Source of the DNA: Akebia trifoliata
Taxonomy: Eukaryota; Streptophyta; Magnoliopsida; Ranunculales; Lardizabalaceae
NCBI GenBank assembly: GCA_017979445.1
Contig: CM030708.1
Span: forward strand, 30,413,613 to 30,477,612
DNA length: 64,000 nt
Direction: 5' to 3'
Shown here: piece after piece, positions 1-10,501 of the stretch
How the letters are laid out: each line of letters opens with the position of its first letter
How positions within the stretch are numbered: position 1 is the first letter of the stretch
Notes under the pieces: model-generated
The model's database searches: none
Seen by the model: only the letters and a program-made list of their open reading frames with translations
What the model was told of the DNA's origin: nothing
Program-made: the position numbers and the translations under genes

Positions 1-114
1 CCTTCATTTCTTTCAATCGGTCGTACGATTCCTCAGCATCCATGACTACCATTGACATCTTGAGTTCCTATAGATTACAGTGTTAAACAAGGGAATTTCG
101 ATTTTAGTAGCACA

Positions 115-285
115 GATCCAATGGTTGAAAGATCGCCACATCAGCCATGCAATTAGATCCCACACTTAAAATATTGGGTGTTTAGTAACTGTTCATTTTT
201 AAAAACATGGATCTAGAGGGGAAAAAAATGGTTTTCTTAATCAAATCTAAATCATGACCACAAGAGGTTGAGATGTTAATTTTTT
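115..285 (-). repeat. Partial copy of the 35-kb MITE family
   Basis: This stretch, read in reverse, resembles the sequences at about 35.44-35.58 kb and 35.73-35.86 kb. The shared phrases are the 'catctcaacctcttatgatc' block and the 'gatccatgtctttaaaaatg' block. No inverted ends are visible here, so it looks truncated. The first 115 bases of the window show nothing I can identify. Confidence 0.55.
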
Positions 286-654
286 TACAAAATAACTCTC
301 TCATCCATTGAATTTGTGCTACAAAAATTCCCCTACTTTATCAAGATTGTTATTAAACGAAGACTTTGAATGGACCCAAGTCATTGTAAATGATGAAATA
401 CCTATAATGCTCTCCATTCTTTTAATCAAATATCCTACATGAAGATTATATAATGCGTATTTGATTAAAATTAATAAAGATATTATAGATATTTAATCTT
501 TTTAAAATATGTGGGTCTTACTCCAATGTTTATTAATAAGAAAAAATACTTTTTTACCAAATTAGTAAAGAAAATTTCTTAATCACATCAACTTATGGCA
601 TTAAAAAAAATAATGTAAGTAGAAGATAAAATATAAGAATTTTGAAAGAAAAAA

Positions 655-910
655 GTTCCTATAGTAGAGGATAAAATTCTAAGAATTTAAAAAATAAAAA
701 ATAAAAAAAAATTATTCTAAAATTTTTGTTATATTTACATTTTAAATTTGAGTGTATGCTAGTCGTCAATTTTCAACACTTTAGATCAAACTCAAAAATG
801 ATTTTTAAAAAAAATTTAAGTGAATCTATAATTTTTTATGAAATCTAGATGGCTATAATGTTGGATTGCCAATGTGATAATCCATGTGTGCCCAACAATT
901 CTTAGCAAGA
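655..910 (+). repeat. Dispersed repeat, direct copy of 3420-3675
   Basis: The block is similar along its length, in the same orientation, to 3420-3675. Both carry a 'tagaggaYaaaatt' start, an A-rich middle, a 'ttttcaacatctta'-like phrase and a 'ttagattaccaa'-like end. The second copy lies inside the element with 24-bp inverted ends at 3280-3775, so this may be a truncated internal part of the same family. The bases from 910 to 1660 show only AT-rich sequence and a short TA run near 1637. Confidence 0.5.
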
Positions 911-1659
911 TTTGAAATCTTGCCAAGTCAGTCAAGCTAGCCTAGTTTTTGAAAAGAAGGGTTGACGAAGGAAACAGATAGGTCTGCCAAGTTAATCTCT
1001 CTATATTTTATTTTGATTTTTTTTCTATTTCTTGGCTGATAACAAAAGCAAGAAGAAATTGGTTGATTTTATATAATAAAAAAAATTCAAAACGTATATA
1101 TATACATATACATATAATACCATTTACCTCTGCCATGTTCTTGTCCACACGACGATTTCTTTCACAACTTCAAAATCTCTTCCATGCGCATAGGCTTTTA
1201 TAGGGAGTTCAATGGGCCCACGCTATACGTTTTTTCTTCTTGTTGGCAGCGAAGATAGTTTTGATTCAGTATGCTTTACTTTTTTTTTGTTTTCTTGTTG
1301 TTAACGGCAAAATCAGTTTTGATTCGGTGAATAAGATATACATCAAAAGAGATGCTTTGGCATCTGTACTGTACATTTTTCTTGTTATGAGGATGAACTA
1401 AGTTTTGATCAGATTCGTTGATATGATGATTGGAGTACTAATTATGAAGCCATGTAATAAGTTGTACTCTAGCATACCCAATCAGTTCTTATGAAGATGG
1501 GATAAGATTAGAGAGATTATTAGAATCTGAGATATGGATTATGATCTGGGATATAGATTACTTATGTAAGAGATAGATTGCCTCGTTTAGTCTGCAAAGT
1601 AGAAAGTTCGAAGTAATTGGTGAATTTTGAATTATATATATATATATTGTAAAAAATTA

Positions 1660-1765
1660 ATATATATTTTTCCTTTTCACTAAAAGACAAAATGAGAAAA
1701 ATTATTATTAAAAAAAATAAAGTGTTGGACAATGCTAACTATAGGCATCAAAATTTTGAGAAGAT
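1660..1765. repeat. Partial MITE end, related to 19.09-19.48 kb
   Basis: The sequence holds 'actaaaagacaaaatgag', an A-rich run and 'ggacaatgctaac', in the same order as the right end of the element at 19092-19480. The other end was not found, so this is probably a truncated copy. Confidence 0.4.
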
Positions 1766-2040
1766 ATTTACAAATTTTATAAATAAAAACAGAGTCCTTA
1801 AAGTTATAAATAAGTCTCACATCCAAATTGAGGGTCTATTAATTAAGACAGACTTCATATGATTTGGGTTTGAGTTTTTACAGATAAAACCCATGATTCA
1901 ACAAATTCAAGTGATATACATATTAAATATTAGGTCCTACACTCAAATAAATGAATTTAGCCCAATAATAATTCATAGAATTCTTAAAATTGGATTTGGA
2001 CAAATTTAATTTTTAAACAAATCAATTAAATCTTTTTAAA

Positions 2041-2560
2041 TTGGGATATAGTATAATTGGAAAGTTAAATTGTCTTTAAGTCTATAAATACTAAAGCATC
2101 TCTCATTGAAGGGGGGATCAGAATCACTTTCTCTTAGAAAACAGAAGTTCTCCCTCTAGAAAAGAATTAACTCTCAAACCCTTCTTCAAAGACTAAGTAA
2201 AATTCTTTAGAGATTTGAACTCCAATTAAAAAGAAAATCAAGTATTAAGTTCTTCTTCGGAAGTCAAGAAAATCTTCTCAGTCAATAAAGCACGAAGTTC
2301 AGAAAGAAGAAAATCTACAAAAATCTCTATATAAGATCAAGCACAAAACAAAGTCACCGCCCAAACAACTTTCTCAGGTGATAAAACACGAAGTTCAGAG
2401 AGAAGAAAAGTTACATACGTCATCACCATCTTTTATACTTGACTATTAATCAGAGAAAACATTAAAATATGTATCTTCTTTTCATAAAAAATCAATAAAA
2501 TCATTTACGATCTTATTTTACAAATCTAGAGCTAAATTGTTGAAATTTATTGTCGACTCT
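2041..2560 (+). mobile_element. Degenerate LTR-like relic with TATA box
   Basis: A TATA box (TCTATAAATA, 2081-2090) is followed by a 'ctctcattgaagggggg' phrase and a purine- and pyrimidine-rich leader, an arrangement often seen in plant LTRs around the transcription start. Two similar segments around 'ataaaRcacgaagttcag' start near 2286 and 2382, giving a partial internal duplication. Sequence further on (to about 3000, 'gaggaagggtg' then 'ttagagtattag') could be an internal region with a polypurine tract, but no second LTR, PBS or coding domain was found. The class is uncertain. Confidence 0.35.
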
Positions 2561-3279
2561 AAGATCCATGGATACCTCAATTTTTTCAAAAATAAATAAA
2601 CATCAAGATCAATGATATAATCTGTGATGGAGTTACATTAAGATCATCTAAGACTCATAAGAGGAAATGGCTAGTTAACAAGCCCACGATGGAAACAATG
2701 TTGATTCTCTTTTTAGGTCAAATAGAGACCATAGGATCATGTCTTTTTTACGAGTGTCTCATTTGAGTCCATTTGATTATTTCTATTTTCAAAGTTGTCC
2801 TATTCGACTTAAGTTGATTTTGCAACATCATTATTCTCTTCTAACGGCATGATTGGAATGTTTCCAGAGCAACATCCATTTGGCTATTAGGACTCTTCAT
2901 CAACAAAGACGTTTTTGGCAAACCATTGATTTCAACAAACTCATGTTGCCCTCATTGATTGTTGACCACCATATATTTGAGGAAGGGTGTTAGAGTATTA
3001 GATTATGAAGTAATGAAATAAGATATGTTGCTTTCGAATCTTTTCTCATTGAAATTCAATGATCTGATGTCAACCGATTTTTAGATTAAAACTTATCCAT
3101 GGAAGCAAGAAAGAAGACTAAAATACGACGTAACCAAAAGGAAACGAGATTTGAACTTTTGATCAGAAGTTGCCGCACCAAAATCTTTAAAAAAATCTTA
3201 TTCTAGTTACTATGGGTTTCACCAAAAGGAACCTTTAAACTTTTTTTTTTTTCTCTGAAATACAAACATAATGATGGAT

Positions 3280-3775
3280 GGAGTGATTGTTTGCTCACAG
3301 CGCTGTCGCAAATGACATAGGTAATAAGAGAGAGAATTCCTTTCTCCCTAAGTGAGAAAAAGAAAATTTCCTGATCTGGTCATCTTGTCGCATTAAAACA
3401 CATGATCCCATGCCATGGGTTGTAGAGGACAAAATTTTATGAATTTAAAAAATAATTAAAACTAATTTTTTCAAAAAAAAAAAAATAATTTTCACCCTTT
3501 AATTTTAATTTAAAATTTGAGAGTTGGCCGTCCATTTTCAACATCTTAGGCCAAACTTGAAAAACTTTTTCTTTTCTTTTTTTATTTGTTTTGAATATAG
3601 TTTTTTCATTAAATCTAGAAATTTGTGGTGTTAGATTACCAAAGTTGTAATCCATACGGCCCAAAGACCCTGTTTATGATTTGAAATTTAAAAAAATAGA
3701 ATTTCTGGGCAAAGGGCTTGCGGCGCCCCATGTCAATGTCAAGCTGCTATTGCGCTGTGAGCAAACAATCACTCC
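3280..3775. mobile_element. 496-bp element with 24-bp perfect inverted ends
   Basis: The left end GGAGTGATTGTTTGCTCACA (continuing GCGC, 3280-3303) is matched exactly by its reverse complement at 3752-3775. The interior is AT-rich and contains the repeat shared with 655-910. No transposase is present, so it is non-autonomous. No clear target duplication was found, and I do not assign a superfamily. Confidence 0.7.
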
Positions 3776-3817
3776 TGAGTGAGGTGCAACAAGGGAAAAA
3801 TGTCAGCCATCACCACT

Positions 3818-4128
3818 GTTATATAAGAGAGCAGATATTGGCACCCAAATGTTATTTATCACATCTCAATTAAAGATAAAAACTCATCACTCAAACATTA
3901 CAAAAGTTTGGTTCCAATTATTATCTCAACATTATATCAATCATTCAAACAATTTCAGTAGTTATTTACAATTATGATTGGGCTCATATAAAATCTAAAA
4001 CCAAAAATCTAACAACAAAAAAAATGAGAGTTTTTATTGGCAACCCCAAGTTTTACTTATTTCCTTTATTTTTAATTGGGATGTGATAAGTAAAAGTTAA
4101 GTGCCAATTGCAGCTCTCTTGTATAAGT
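3818..4128 (-). mobile_element. MITE, AAGAGAGC terminal-repeat family, copy 1
   Basis: Both ends carry AAGAGAGC followed by an ATTGGCAC block: left at about 3820, right inverted at about 4100-4128. Inside is an 'actgaaattgtttga'-type segment. The whole element aligns in reverse with 21474-21742, which shares both ends and the order of internal blocks. It has no coding capacity. Confidence 0.65.
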
Positions 4129-4321
4129 TGGTTCAGATTGTTTTCAATTCTTGAACTACAATCGCTTATATATACGGATTCTAATATTGCTGGTTCTACT
4201 TCCACAACTCAATTGTCTAATCAGAATCTTTTTTATGGCTGATTTATTAACAACTTGAGCCTGAATATATGTGCAATCAAAAGCAGGTCAATGCAATTTC
4301 AAATAAATCAAGGAAATTTTC

Positions 4322-4333
4322 CGGGGGGGGGGG
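4322..4333 (+). repeat. Poly-G tract
   Basis: An uninterrupted run of about twelve G lies just upstream of the Reina-type insertion. Such runs can form G-quadruplexes and are prone to length errors. Nothing else is visible here. Confidence 0.7.
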
Positions 4334-4410
4334 GGCGGTGTTGAAATTCGAAACTCCAAGATTATTCAAAGGGTGCGTTTGATTTTTTTTATTTTTTATT
4401 TTTTCAAATC

Positions 4411-4799
4411 TGATATGTGCTACAATGAATAACATGCCAACTAGAAGTGCAGATGTGTGCCAACTGGAAGTGCAGATTTGGAGAAGATCTAGTCAAGTAG
4501 GATTTAGTCAAGTTGTTGTTAAGTTGTTAGCAAAAGGTCAAGTTTGTTGTTAAGCTGTTAGCAAAAGGTCAAGTTTGTTAAGTTGTTAAGCTGTTAGCAG
4601 AATAAGCTCAGGTTGTGCTGATTTTCAGCCTAAGTGATAGTAGTCCTATTTTCCAGCTTAGTAATTGTATTTTTGTTAGGAGTTAAGGCTATTTAAGTAG
4701 TCAAAAGTATGGAATAAAGCATGTCAATTTTCCAGAATCCTTATTCTTCCTAACACAATTCTATTCTCCTTCTTCTCTGCCCAAAATTCATCCATATCA
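4411..4799 (+). repeat. 5' LTR of the Reina-like element
   Basis: The LTR is 389 bp with TG...CA ends extended to TGATAT/ATATCA. It differs from the 3' LTR at three sites, all transitions (near 4524, 4663 and 4763). A short internal near-tandem motif, 'aagYtgttagcaaaaggtca', occurs twice and then partially a third time. 'ggaataaagcatg' near 4711 includes an AATAAA signal expected near the R region. Confidence 0.95.
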
Positions 4800-4800
4800 G

Positions 4801-4812
4801 TGGTATCAGAGC
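4801..4812 (+). promoter_or_regulatory. Primer-binding site (initiator Met tRNA)
   Basis: TGGTATCAGAGC begins two bases after the 5' LTR. It is the complement of the 3' end of plant initiator-Met tRNA, the usual primer of plant chromoviruses for minus-strand cDNA synthesis. Confidence 0.93.
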
Positions 4813-4815
4813 CAT

Positions 4816-7800
4816 ATGATCATGGACACCCGTGGCAAATCAAATGCAGAATTCCGCAATGATGTCACTGAAATTTTGGCACGACATGAATCCAGCTTCG
4901 ATCAGGTTCATGCTGCCTTACAAACAGTGTTGACGGAACTACAAGCTTTACGAGCCAACCGAGGCTCTCAACCCGACGTTAACCCGTTCGCTTCAGGTGA
5001 AACCTCACACTCACCAACTAGGGGTCGTCCCAACACCAGCAATGGTCATCTTAATCATGGACTCAAGTTGTCATTTCCAAAGTTCAATGGAGAAGACCCG
5101 AATGGCTGGATCTACAAGGCCGAACAATATTTTGATTTCCAAAATATTGTGCCTCCCCAACAAGTTCAGCTGGCCTCCTTCCATCTAGAGGGCATCGCCT
5201 TACAGTGGCACAGGTGGTTGACAAAATTTCGTGGACCACTCACATGGGATGAGTTCACCAAAGCTATACTACTCCGTTTTGGCCCAACAGATTATGAGGA
5301 TCCGTCAGAAGCTTTGACTCGTCTTAAACACACCTCCACTGTGGCAGCTTATCAAGAAGCCTTTGAAAACCTCTCCCATCAAGTTGACAACCTGCCTGAA
5401 AGTTTTCTAATTGGTTGTTTTATTGCAGGACTTCGAGATGACATTCGCCTCGATGTCAAAATTAAACAACCTCGAACCTTGGCAGATACCATAGGTGTGG
5501 CTCGGCTGATCGAGGAAAGAAACCAATTACAACGAAAATCCAGCCAGCAATTTCGATCTCAATCTGCTTTAGCAATACAGAAGGCACCATCCTACCCAAC
5601 AGCTGGAGTGCTCGGACCTTCCCCAACTCAACATATGAACAAAAGCTCAACTTCTCTACCAACAACAGCTCGTCGACTCACCAATCAAGAGGCACGGGAA
5701 CGTCGAGAGAAAGGGTTATGCTACTATTGTGATGAGAAATTCATTCCTGGTCATCGTTGTGAACGACCACAGATGTTCATGATAGAAGAATTACCTCATT
5801 CCACCATCGATGATGCCAACGACACTTCCCCAAAACTAGAAAATCATGAAGATTTACCTGAAATTTCTTTTCATGCAATTGCAAGAGCCGACCATCCACA
5901 AACCATACGCATTATGGGCAAGCTGAAAAATAAGAATGTTGTAGTGTTAATAGATGGCGGCAGCACTCACAACTTCATCGATCAGACAATAGTTTCTCAG
6001 TTCGGATTGCCAGTGAATCAAGACAAGAAATTTCAAGTTATGGTCGCAAACCGAGAAAAAATAGATTGTGTTGGGCAATGTCAAGCACTCAACCTCATCA
6101 TTCAAGGGCATCCCATTACAGCAGACTTCTACATTCTTCCTGTCGCAGCATGCCAATTGGTGCTAGGTGTGCAATGGCTGGAAACTCTAGGACCCATCGA
6201 GACAGATTACAAACAGTTAAGCATGACGTTCAAAGTCGGAGAAGTTTCTCACAGCTTCAAGGGTTTGAGACGTGCTGGCATGGAAGCATTATCTGACAAG
6301 GAATTCAATGCCTTAAAAGGTACTGGATTTTTTTTTCAAATTATTCCTTCTATTAGCAGCACTCAACCACACACATATCCACCTGATATAGCCCACCTCC
6401 TAGCTGACTTTTCTCATGTCTTTGAACAACCTACCGGCTTGCCTCCGCCACGGTCACATGACCATCAAATTCCATTGCAACCAAACACGGAACCGGTGAG
6501 TGTAAGGCCGTATCGGTACCCTTATTATCAGAAAACAGAGATAGAGAAGTTGGTAAACGAGCTTATGCAATCTGGTTTGATTAGGCCGAGTAATAGCCCA
6601 TTCTCTTCACCAGTCTTGTTAGTGAAGAAAACAGACGGAGCTTGGCGGTTTTGTGTGGATTATCGAGCCCTGAACAACATTACAGTCAAAGATAAGTATC
6701 CAATTCCTGTGATCGATGAATTATTAGATGAACTTCATGGAGCTAAATTCTACTCTAAATTGGATTTAAGGGCGGGATATCACCAAATTCGAGTCAAAGA
6801 GGACGATATTCCGAAAACAGCTTTTCGGACACATGAAGGGCATTACGAATTTCTAGTAATGCCATTTGGCCTCACTAACGCCCCTGCAACGTTCCAGAGT
6901 TTGATGAATGATCTCTTCCGTCCCTATCTCCGAAAATTTATTTTGGTTTTCTTTGATGACATTCTTGTGTATTCAAAATCATGGGAAGACCATTTGTCAC
7001 ATTTGCAAACTGTTTTACAGATTTTATTAACTAATCATTTGTTTGCAAAAGAATCAAAGTGTTGCTTCGGTGTTTTACAGGTTGACTATTTGGGTCACGT
7101 AATTTCAGAGCAAGGAGTAGCGGTTGACCCAACCAAAATACAAGCTATTATTCAATGGCCAACACCAAAAGGGGTTCGTGGATTCCTTGGCCTAGCCGGC
7201 TACTACCGAAAGTTTATCCGCAATTTTGGATGTATAGCAGCTCCTTTGCACCAACTCTTGTCCAAGGATGGGTTTAAATGGAGTGAGATTGCAGAGATGG
7301 CCTTCCAACAATTGAAAGAGGCGCTCACTTCACCACCTATTTTGCGCCTACCAGATTTTTCTCAGCGCTTCGTGATCGAATGTGATGCAAGTGGCATCGG
7401 CATTGGTGCAATCCTTTCCCAACAAAATCGACCTGTGGCTTATTTTAGCGAAGCATTGAAGGGTTCAGCCTTGGCTTTATCTACTTATGAGAAGGAGATG
7501 TTAGCTATTGTTAAATCCATCAAAAAATGGCGTCCCTATTTGCTTGGAAAACCCTTTACAGTCCGCACTGACCAGAAAAGTCTCAAGTACCTGTTGGAGC
7601 AACGGATTACTACACCGGCACAAACCCGATGGCTGCCAAAGATACTTGGATACGATTATGAAATTGAGTATAAAAAAGGGCCTGAAAACCAAGGTGCGGA
7701 TTCCTTGTCACGTGTAGTTGAGTTTCAGTTTTTATCCATTTCTATACCACATGCAGATTGGTGGCCAATTCTTCAACAAGAAGTCCAACACGATTCATAT

Positions 7801-7911
7801 TATAAGGACTTGGTAAAAAATAGTCCCTCACGTTTACATCACCATCTGCTTCAAAGAGATGGGGTATGGTCAAAGGAGACAAAGTATTTTTGGGCCCCAC
7901 CTCAACATTGA
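4816..7911 (+). CDS. Gag-protease-RT-RNase H polyprotein (1031 aa)
   Basis: The first ATG lies four bases after the PBS. The product would form the capsid, cut the polyprotein and make the cDNA. Visible in order: retrotransposon gag domain (about 90-235), a zinc knuckle (C302, C305, H313, C315), an aspartic protease site ([11 protein letters not shown]380), reverse transcriptase (about 590-760) with the catalytic FFDD near residues 712-715, and RNase H (about 850-970) with the ECDASG start. The segment before 'RGFLGL' (near residue 790) looks a few residues shorter than is usual in the family. The frame stops at 7909-7911, before integrase, and the next frame overlaps it by 46 bases. The G-run near 7877 is the likely site of a one-base loss. 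A programmed -1 shift is the alternative, but no standard slippery heptamer is visible and relatives use one frame. Confidence 0.9.
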   Translation: MIMDTRGKSNAEFRNDVTEILARHESSFDQVHAALQTVLTELQALRANRGSQPDVNPFASGETSHSPTRGRPNTSNGHLNHGLKLSFPKFNGEDPNGWIYKAEQYFDFQNIVPPQQVQLASFHLEGIALQWHRWLTKFRGPLTWDEFTKAILLRFGPTDYEDPSEALTRLKHTSTVAAYQEAFENLSHQVDNLPESFLIGCFIAGLRDDIRLDVKIKQPRTLADTIGVARLIEERNQLQRKSSQQFRSQSALAIQKAPSYPTAGVLGPSPTQHMNKSSTSLPTTARRLTNQEARERREKGLCYYCDEKFIPGHRCERPQMFMIEELPHSTIDDANDTSPKLENHEDLPEISFHAIARADHPQTIRIMGKLKNKNVVVLIDGGSTHNFIDQTIVSQFGLPVNQDKKFQVMVANREKIDCVGQCQALNLIIQGHPITADFYILPVAACQLVLGVQWLETLGPIETDYKQLSMTFKVGEVSHSFKGLRRAGMEALSDKEFNALKGTGFFFQIIPSISSTQPHTYPPDIAHLLADFSHVFEQPTGLPPPRSHDHQIPLQPNTEPVSVRPYRYPYYQKTEIEKLVNELMQSGLIRPSNSPFSSPVLLVKKTDGAWRFCVDYRALNNITVKDKYPIPVIDELLDELHGAKFYSKLDLRAGYHQIRVKEDDIPKTAFRTHEGHYEFLVMPFGLTNAPATFQSLMNDLFRPYLRKFILVFFDDILVYSKSWEDHLSHLQTVLQILLTNHLFAKESKCCFGVLQVDYLGHVISEQGVAVDPTKIQAIIQWPTPKGVRGFLGLAGYYRKFIRNFGCIAAPLHQLLSKDGFKWSEIAEMAFQQLKEALTSPPILRLPDFSQRFVIECDASGIGIGAILSQQNRPVAYFSEALKGSALALSTYEKEMLAIVKSIKKWRPYLLGKPFTVRTDQKSLKYLLEQRITTPAQTRWLPKILGYDYEIEYKKGPENQGADSLSRVVEFQFLSISIPHADWWPILQQEVQHDSYYKDLVKNSPSRLHHHLLQRDGVWSKETKYFWAPPQH

Positions 7912-9203
7912 TTTCAAAGATACTTGAGGACTGCCATTCTTCACCAATTGGTGGGCATTTTGGGTTTCATAAAACTCTATCTCGCATCAAACAAAGTTTC
8001 TTTTGGCCTAATATGCGCCAGACAGTGAAGGATTTTTTGAGTCAATGTGATACCTGCCAGAGGTACAAAACCGACTGTATGAGGCCAGCGGGGTTACTTC
8101 AGCCACTTGCAATTCCTTCTCGAATATGGACAGATGTTTCGATGGACTTTATTGAAGGCTTACCATCTTCTAATGGGTATACTGTCATCATGGTCATCGT
8201 AGATCGCTTGACAAAATATGCTCACTTCGTGGCCTTGAAACACCCATTTACCGCCGTCACGGTAGCAAAGGCATTTGTTGTCAACGTGGTTCGCCTCCAC
8301 GGCATTCCAACGTCAATTGTTAGTGACCGAGACAAGGTGTTCATCAGCTCCTTTTGGCGAACACTATTTCAACTGCAAGGGACCAAATTGTGTATGAGTT
8401 CGAGTTACCACCCACAAACCGACGGACAAACTGAAGTTGTCAATCGCTCCTTGGAGCAATATCTGCGATGTTTTGCAGGGAACCAGCCACGGAAATGGTT
8501 AGAGTGGATTCCATGGGCTGAGTATAGCTACAATACATCCTTTCACTCCTCTACCAAGATGACACCCTTCGAGGCTGTCTATGGCATCCCACCTCCAAGT
8601 CTACTCGCTTATATACCAGGTACTTCCTGCGTCCAAGCAGTAGATGAATACCTACGTGACCGTGATACCATTTTACGTGAGCTGCGTCACAACCTTATGT
8701 TAGCTCGAGAACGTATGAAATGCCAAGCAGATCAACATCGGCGTGAGGTCTCCTTTGATGTTGGAGATTATGTATATTTAAAATTACAGCCATATCAACA
8801 GACTTCTGTGTCTTCTCGAGGTTCCATGAAGCTAGCCCCACGTTTCTTTGGTCCATATCAGATCTTGGAAAAAATAGGTTCGGTGGCTTATAAACTGGCT
8901 TTGCCTCCTGGCTCCCAAATTCATAATGTTTTCCATGTGAGTCAATTACGGAAGCATTTGGGACTACTAGCACCGGAGTCTTCCTATCTTCCTCAACTTC
9001 CACCAGTCACGGAATCTTCAACCATCCTTCCACAGCCAGAAGCTATCCTCAATCGACGTGTGATCCAAAAGGGAAAATACCGTCCCAAATCTGAAATATT
9101 GGTCAAATGGGCAGGTGCATCAGTGGAAGATGCAACGTGGGAAAATGAATGGCGCTTTACCAAAACATACCCTGATTTCATCCTTGCGGACAAGGATTCT
9201 TAA
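7866..9203 (+). CDS. Integrase with C-terminal chromodomain (frame-shifted pol part)
   Basis: This frame continues pol in the -1 register relative to gag-RT; the ATG at 7866 is probably not a real start. Near the start are the HHCC zinc-binding residues ([12 protein letters not shown], then CDTCQRY). The catalytic core follows with D (MDFIEGLP), D (IVSDRDKVF) and E ([10 protein letters not shown]), the DD35E triad. After a GPY/F-like module ([14 protein letters not shown]) comes a chromodomain over the last 60 residues ([12 protein letters not shown]), which in chromoviruses steers insertion by binding chromatin marks. All motifs are intact, so if the break upstream is a recent one-base deletion this part has not yet decayed. 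Confidence 0.9.
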   Translation: MVKGDKVFLGPTSTLISKILEDCHSSPIGGHFGFHKTLSRIKQSFFWPNMRQTVKDFLSQCDTCQRYKTDCMRPAGLLQPLAIPSRIWTDVSMDFIEGLPSSNGYTVIMVIVDRLTKYAHFVALKHPFTAVTVAKAFVVNVVRLHGIPTSIVSDRDKVFISSFWRTLFQLQGTKLCMSSSYHPQTDGQTEVVNRSLEQYLRCFAGNQPRKWLEWIPWAEYSYNTSFHSSTKMTPFEAVYGIPPPSLLAYIPGTSCVQAVDEYLRDRDTILRELRHNLMLARERMKCQADQHRREVSFDVGDYVYLKLQPYQQTSVSSRGSMKLAPRFFGPYQILEKIGSVAYKLALPPGSQIHNVFHVSQLRKHLGLLAPESSYLPQLPPVTESSTILPQPEAILNRRVIQKGKYRPKSEILVKWAGASVEDATWENEWRFTKTYPDFILADKDS

Positions 9204-9215
9204 GTGGGGGGGAAA
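9204..9215 (+). promoter_or_regulatory. Polypurine tract
   Basis: GTGGGGGGGAAA lies directly before the 3' LTR, right after the integrase stop. It is the expected primer site for plus-strand cDNA synthesis. Confidence 0.88.
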
Positions 9216-9604
9216 TGATATGTGCTACAATGAATAACATGCCAACTAGAAGTGCAGATGTGTGCCAACTGGAAGTGCAGATTTGGAGAAGATCTAGTCA
9301 AGTAGGATTTAGTCAAGTTGTTGTTAAGCTGTTAGCAAAAGGTCAAGTTTGTTGTTAAGCTGTTAGCAAAAGGTCAAGTTTGTTAAGTTGTTAAGCTGTT
9401 AGCAGAATAAGCTCAGGTTGTGCTGATTTTCAGCCTAAGTGATAGTAGTCCTATTTTCCAGCTTAGTAGTTGTATTTTTGTTAGGAGTTAAGGCTATTTA
9501 AGTAGTCAAAAGTATGGAATAAAGCATGTCAATTTTCCAGAATCCTTATTCTTCCTAACACAATTCTGTTCTCCTTCTTCTCTGCCCAAAATTCATCCAT
9601 ATCA
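9216..9604 (+). repeat. 3' LTR of the Reina-like element
   Basis: The 389-bp copy matches the 5' LTR at all but three positions and has the same TGATAT...ATATCA ends. It is followed by the target duplication AAATC (9605-9609). Downstream to 10500 there is only AT-rich flank and the probable 3' UTR of the minus-strand gene that follows. Confidence 0.95.
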
Positions 9605-10501
9605 AAATCTTCCCTTGATCCTGGGAATATGGATAATATATACAAGTTACATATTCTTTCAATAAATAACAATATAAAATGGTGTCATTTGCTTATTAAT
9701 CAGTAACTTATTCTTTTTAATATCTGCCAAATATTTGAATTTTCAGCGATTCTAATTTTTCATAAACTAGCTTAACTCCCCCCAAAGAACTCAAAGAAGA
9801 TATATTCTTGACGTTGAAGGGATCAATAATTCAGCTGATTCAATAGATTGGCCTCTGGAGATTTTTTTTTTTTAACAATTTGCGTGTATAGTGATAGTGC
9901 AACTCATAAAAGCCCATTTTGAAGGAACTGTGAGATGATTTCAAGCAAAAGAAATTCAGGAAAAAAACATGTCTGTCTAAACTCTAGAGTTTAAACATTC
10001 AAATCAAATACAATACCAGCAAACTTCAGCTTGAGAAGCATCAGGAGTCCAATAAGCAAGCTAATTTGTCTCTCTTAACTAATAACATGGGGATGCTAGA
10101 CTTCACCCACCCCCCACAAACCTCTGTGCATGCAAATATGTATGTTTGGCGAATGGACGGCAGAGGAATGAAAATTAAAGAACAAACCTAAACATGTTTG
10201 TAATACAACTCAGAAGGGTAAACAAAGTGAACCTCTGTTTCATAACAAATAATCTTAAACCTCAACTAATTAATTAAGAGGAGGTGCATTACGTACTCTA
10301 CCCAATAACCAACAAAATCACCCCCTCACAAAATGCAAAAAGTCCACTACACGAAAGGAGAAAAAAAAAAAAAGCAAGTTCATATCGCCAATTCCTAGCA
10401 TACACTAACATCGTGAATATCAAGCACCGACCAAGAGCCGAATTTCAATGACCTCACCTGTAACAGATGATGATACCTTGAATTGTCCCACCTTATTTCT
10501 T

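Larger units (their letters stand above)
4406..9609 (+). mobile_element. Complete Ty3/Gypsy chromovirus (Reina-like)
   Basis: The element runs from a 5-bp target duplication AAATC (4406-4410) to its match at 9605-9609. It has two 389-bp LTRs bounded by TGATAT...ATATCA, a PBS complementary to initiator-Met tRNA, a gag-pol region and a PPT. Domain order is gag, zinc knuckle, protease, RT, RNase H, integrase, chromodomain. Short LTRs, a total near 5.2 kb and a C-terminal chromodomain point to the Reina clade; this is an inference without a tree. The LTRs differ at three positions in 389 (0.8%), so the insertion is recent. The only obvious lesion is a frame change before integrase. Its ends and TSDs are intact, so it could still be mobilised in trans. 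Confidence 0.95.

Noticed and set aside
4996..9193. Short frames on either strand inside the retroelement
   Set aside because: They overlap the gag-pol reading frames that carry all recognised domains.
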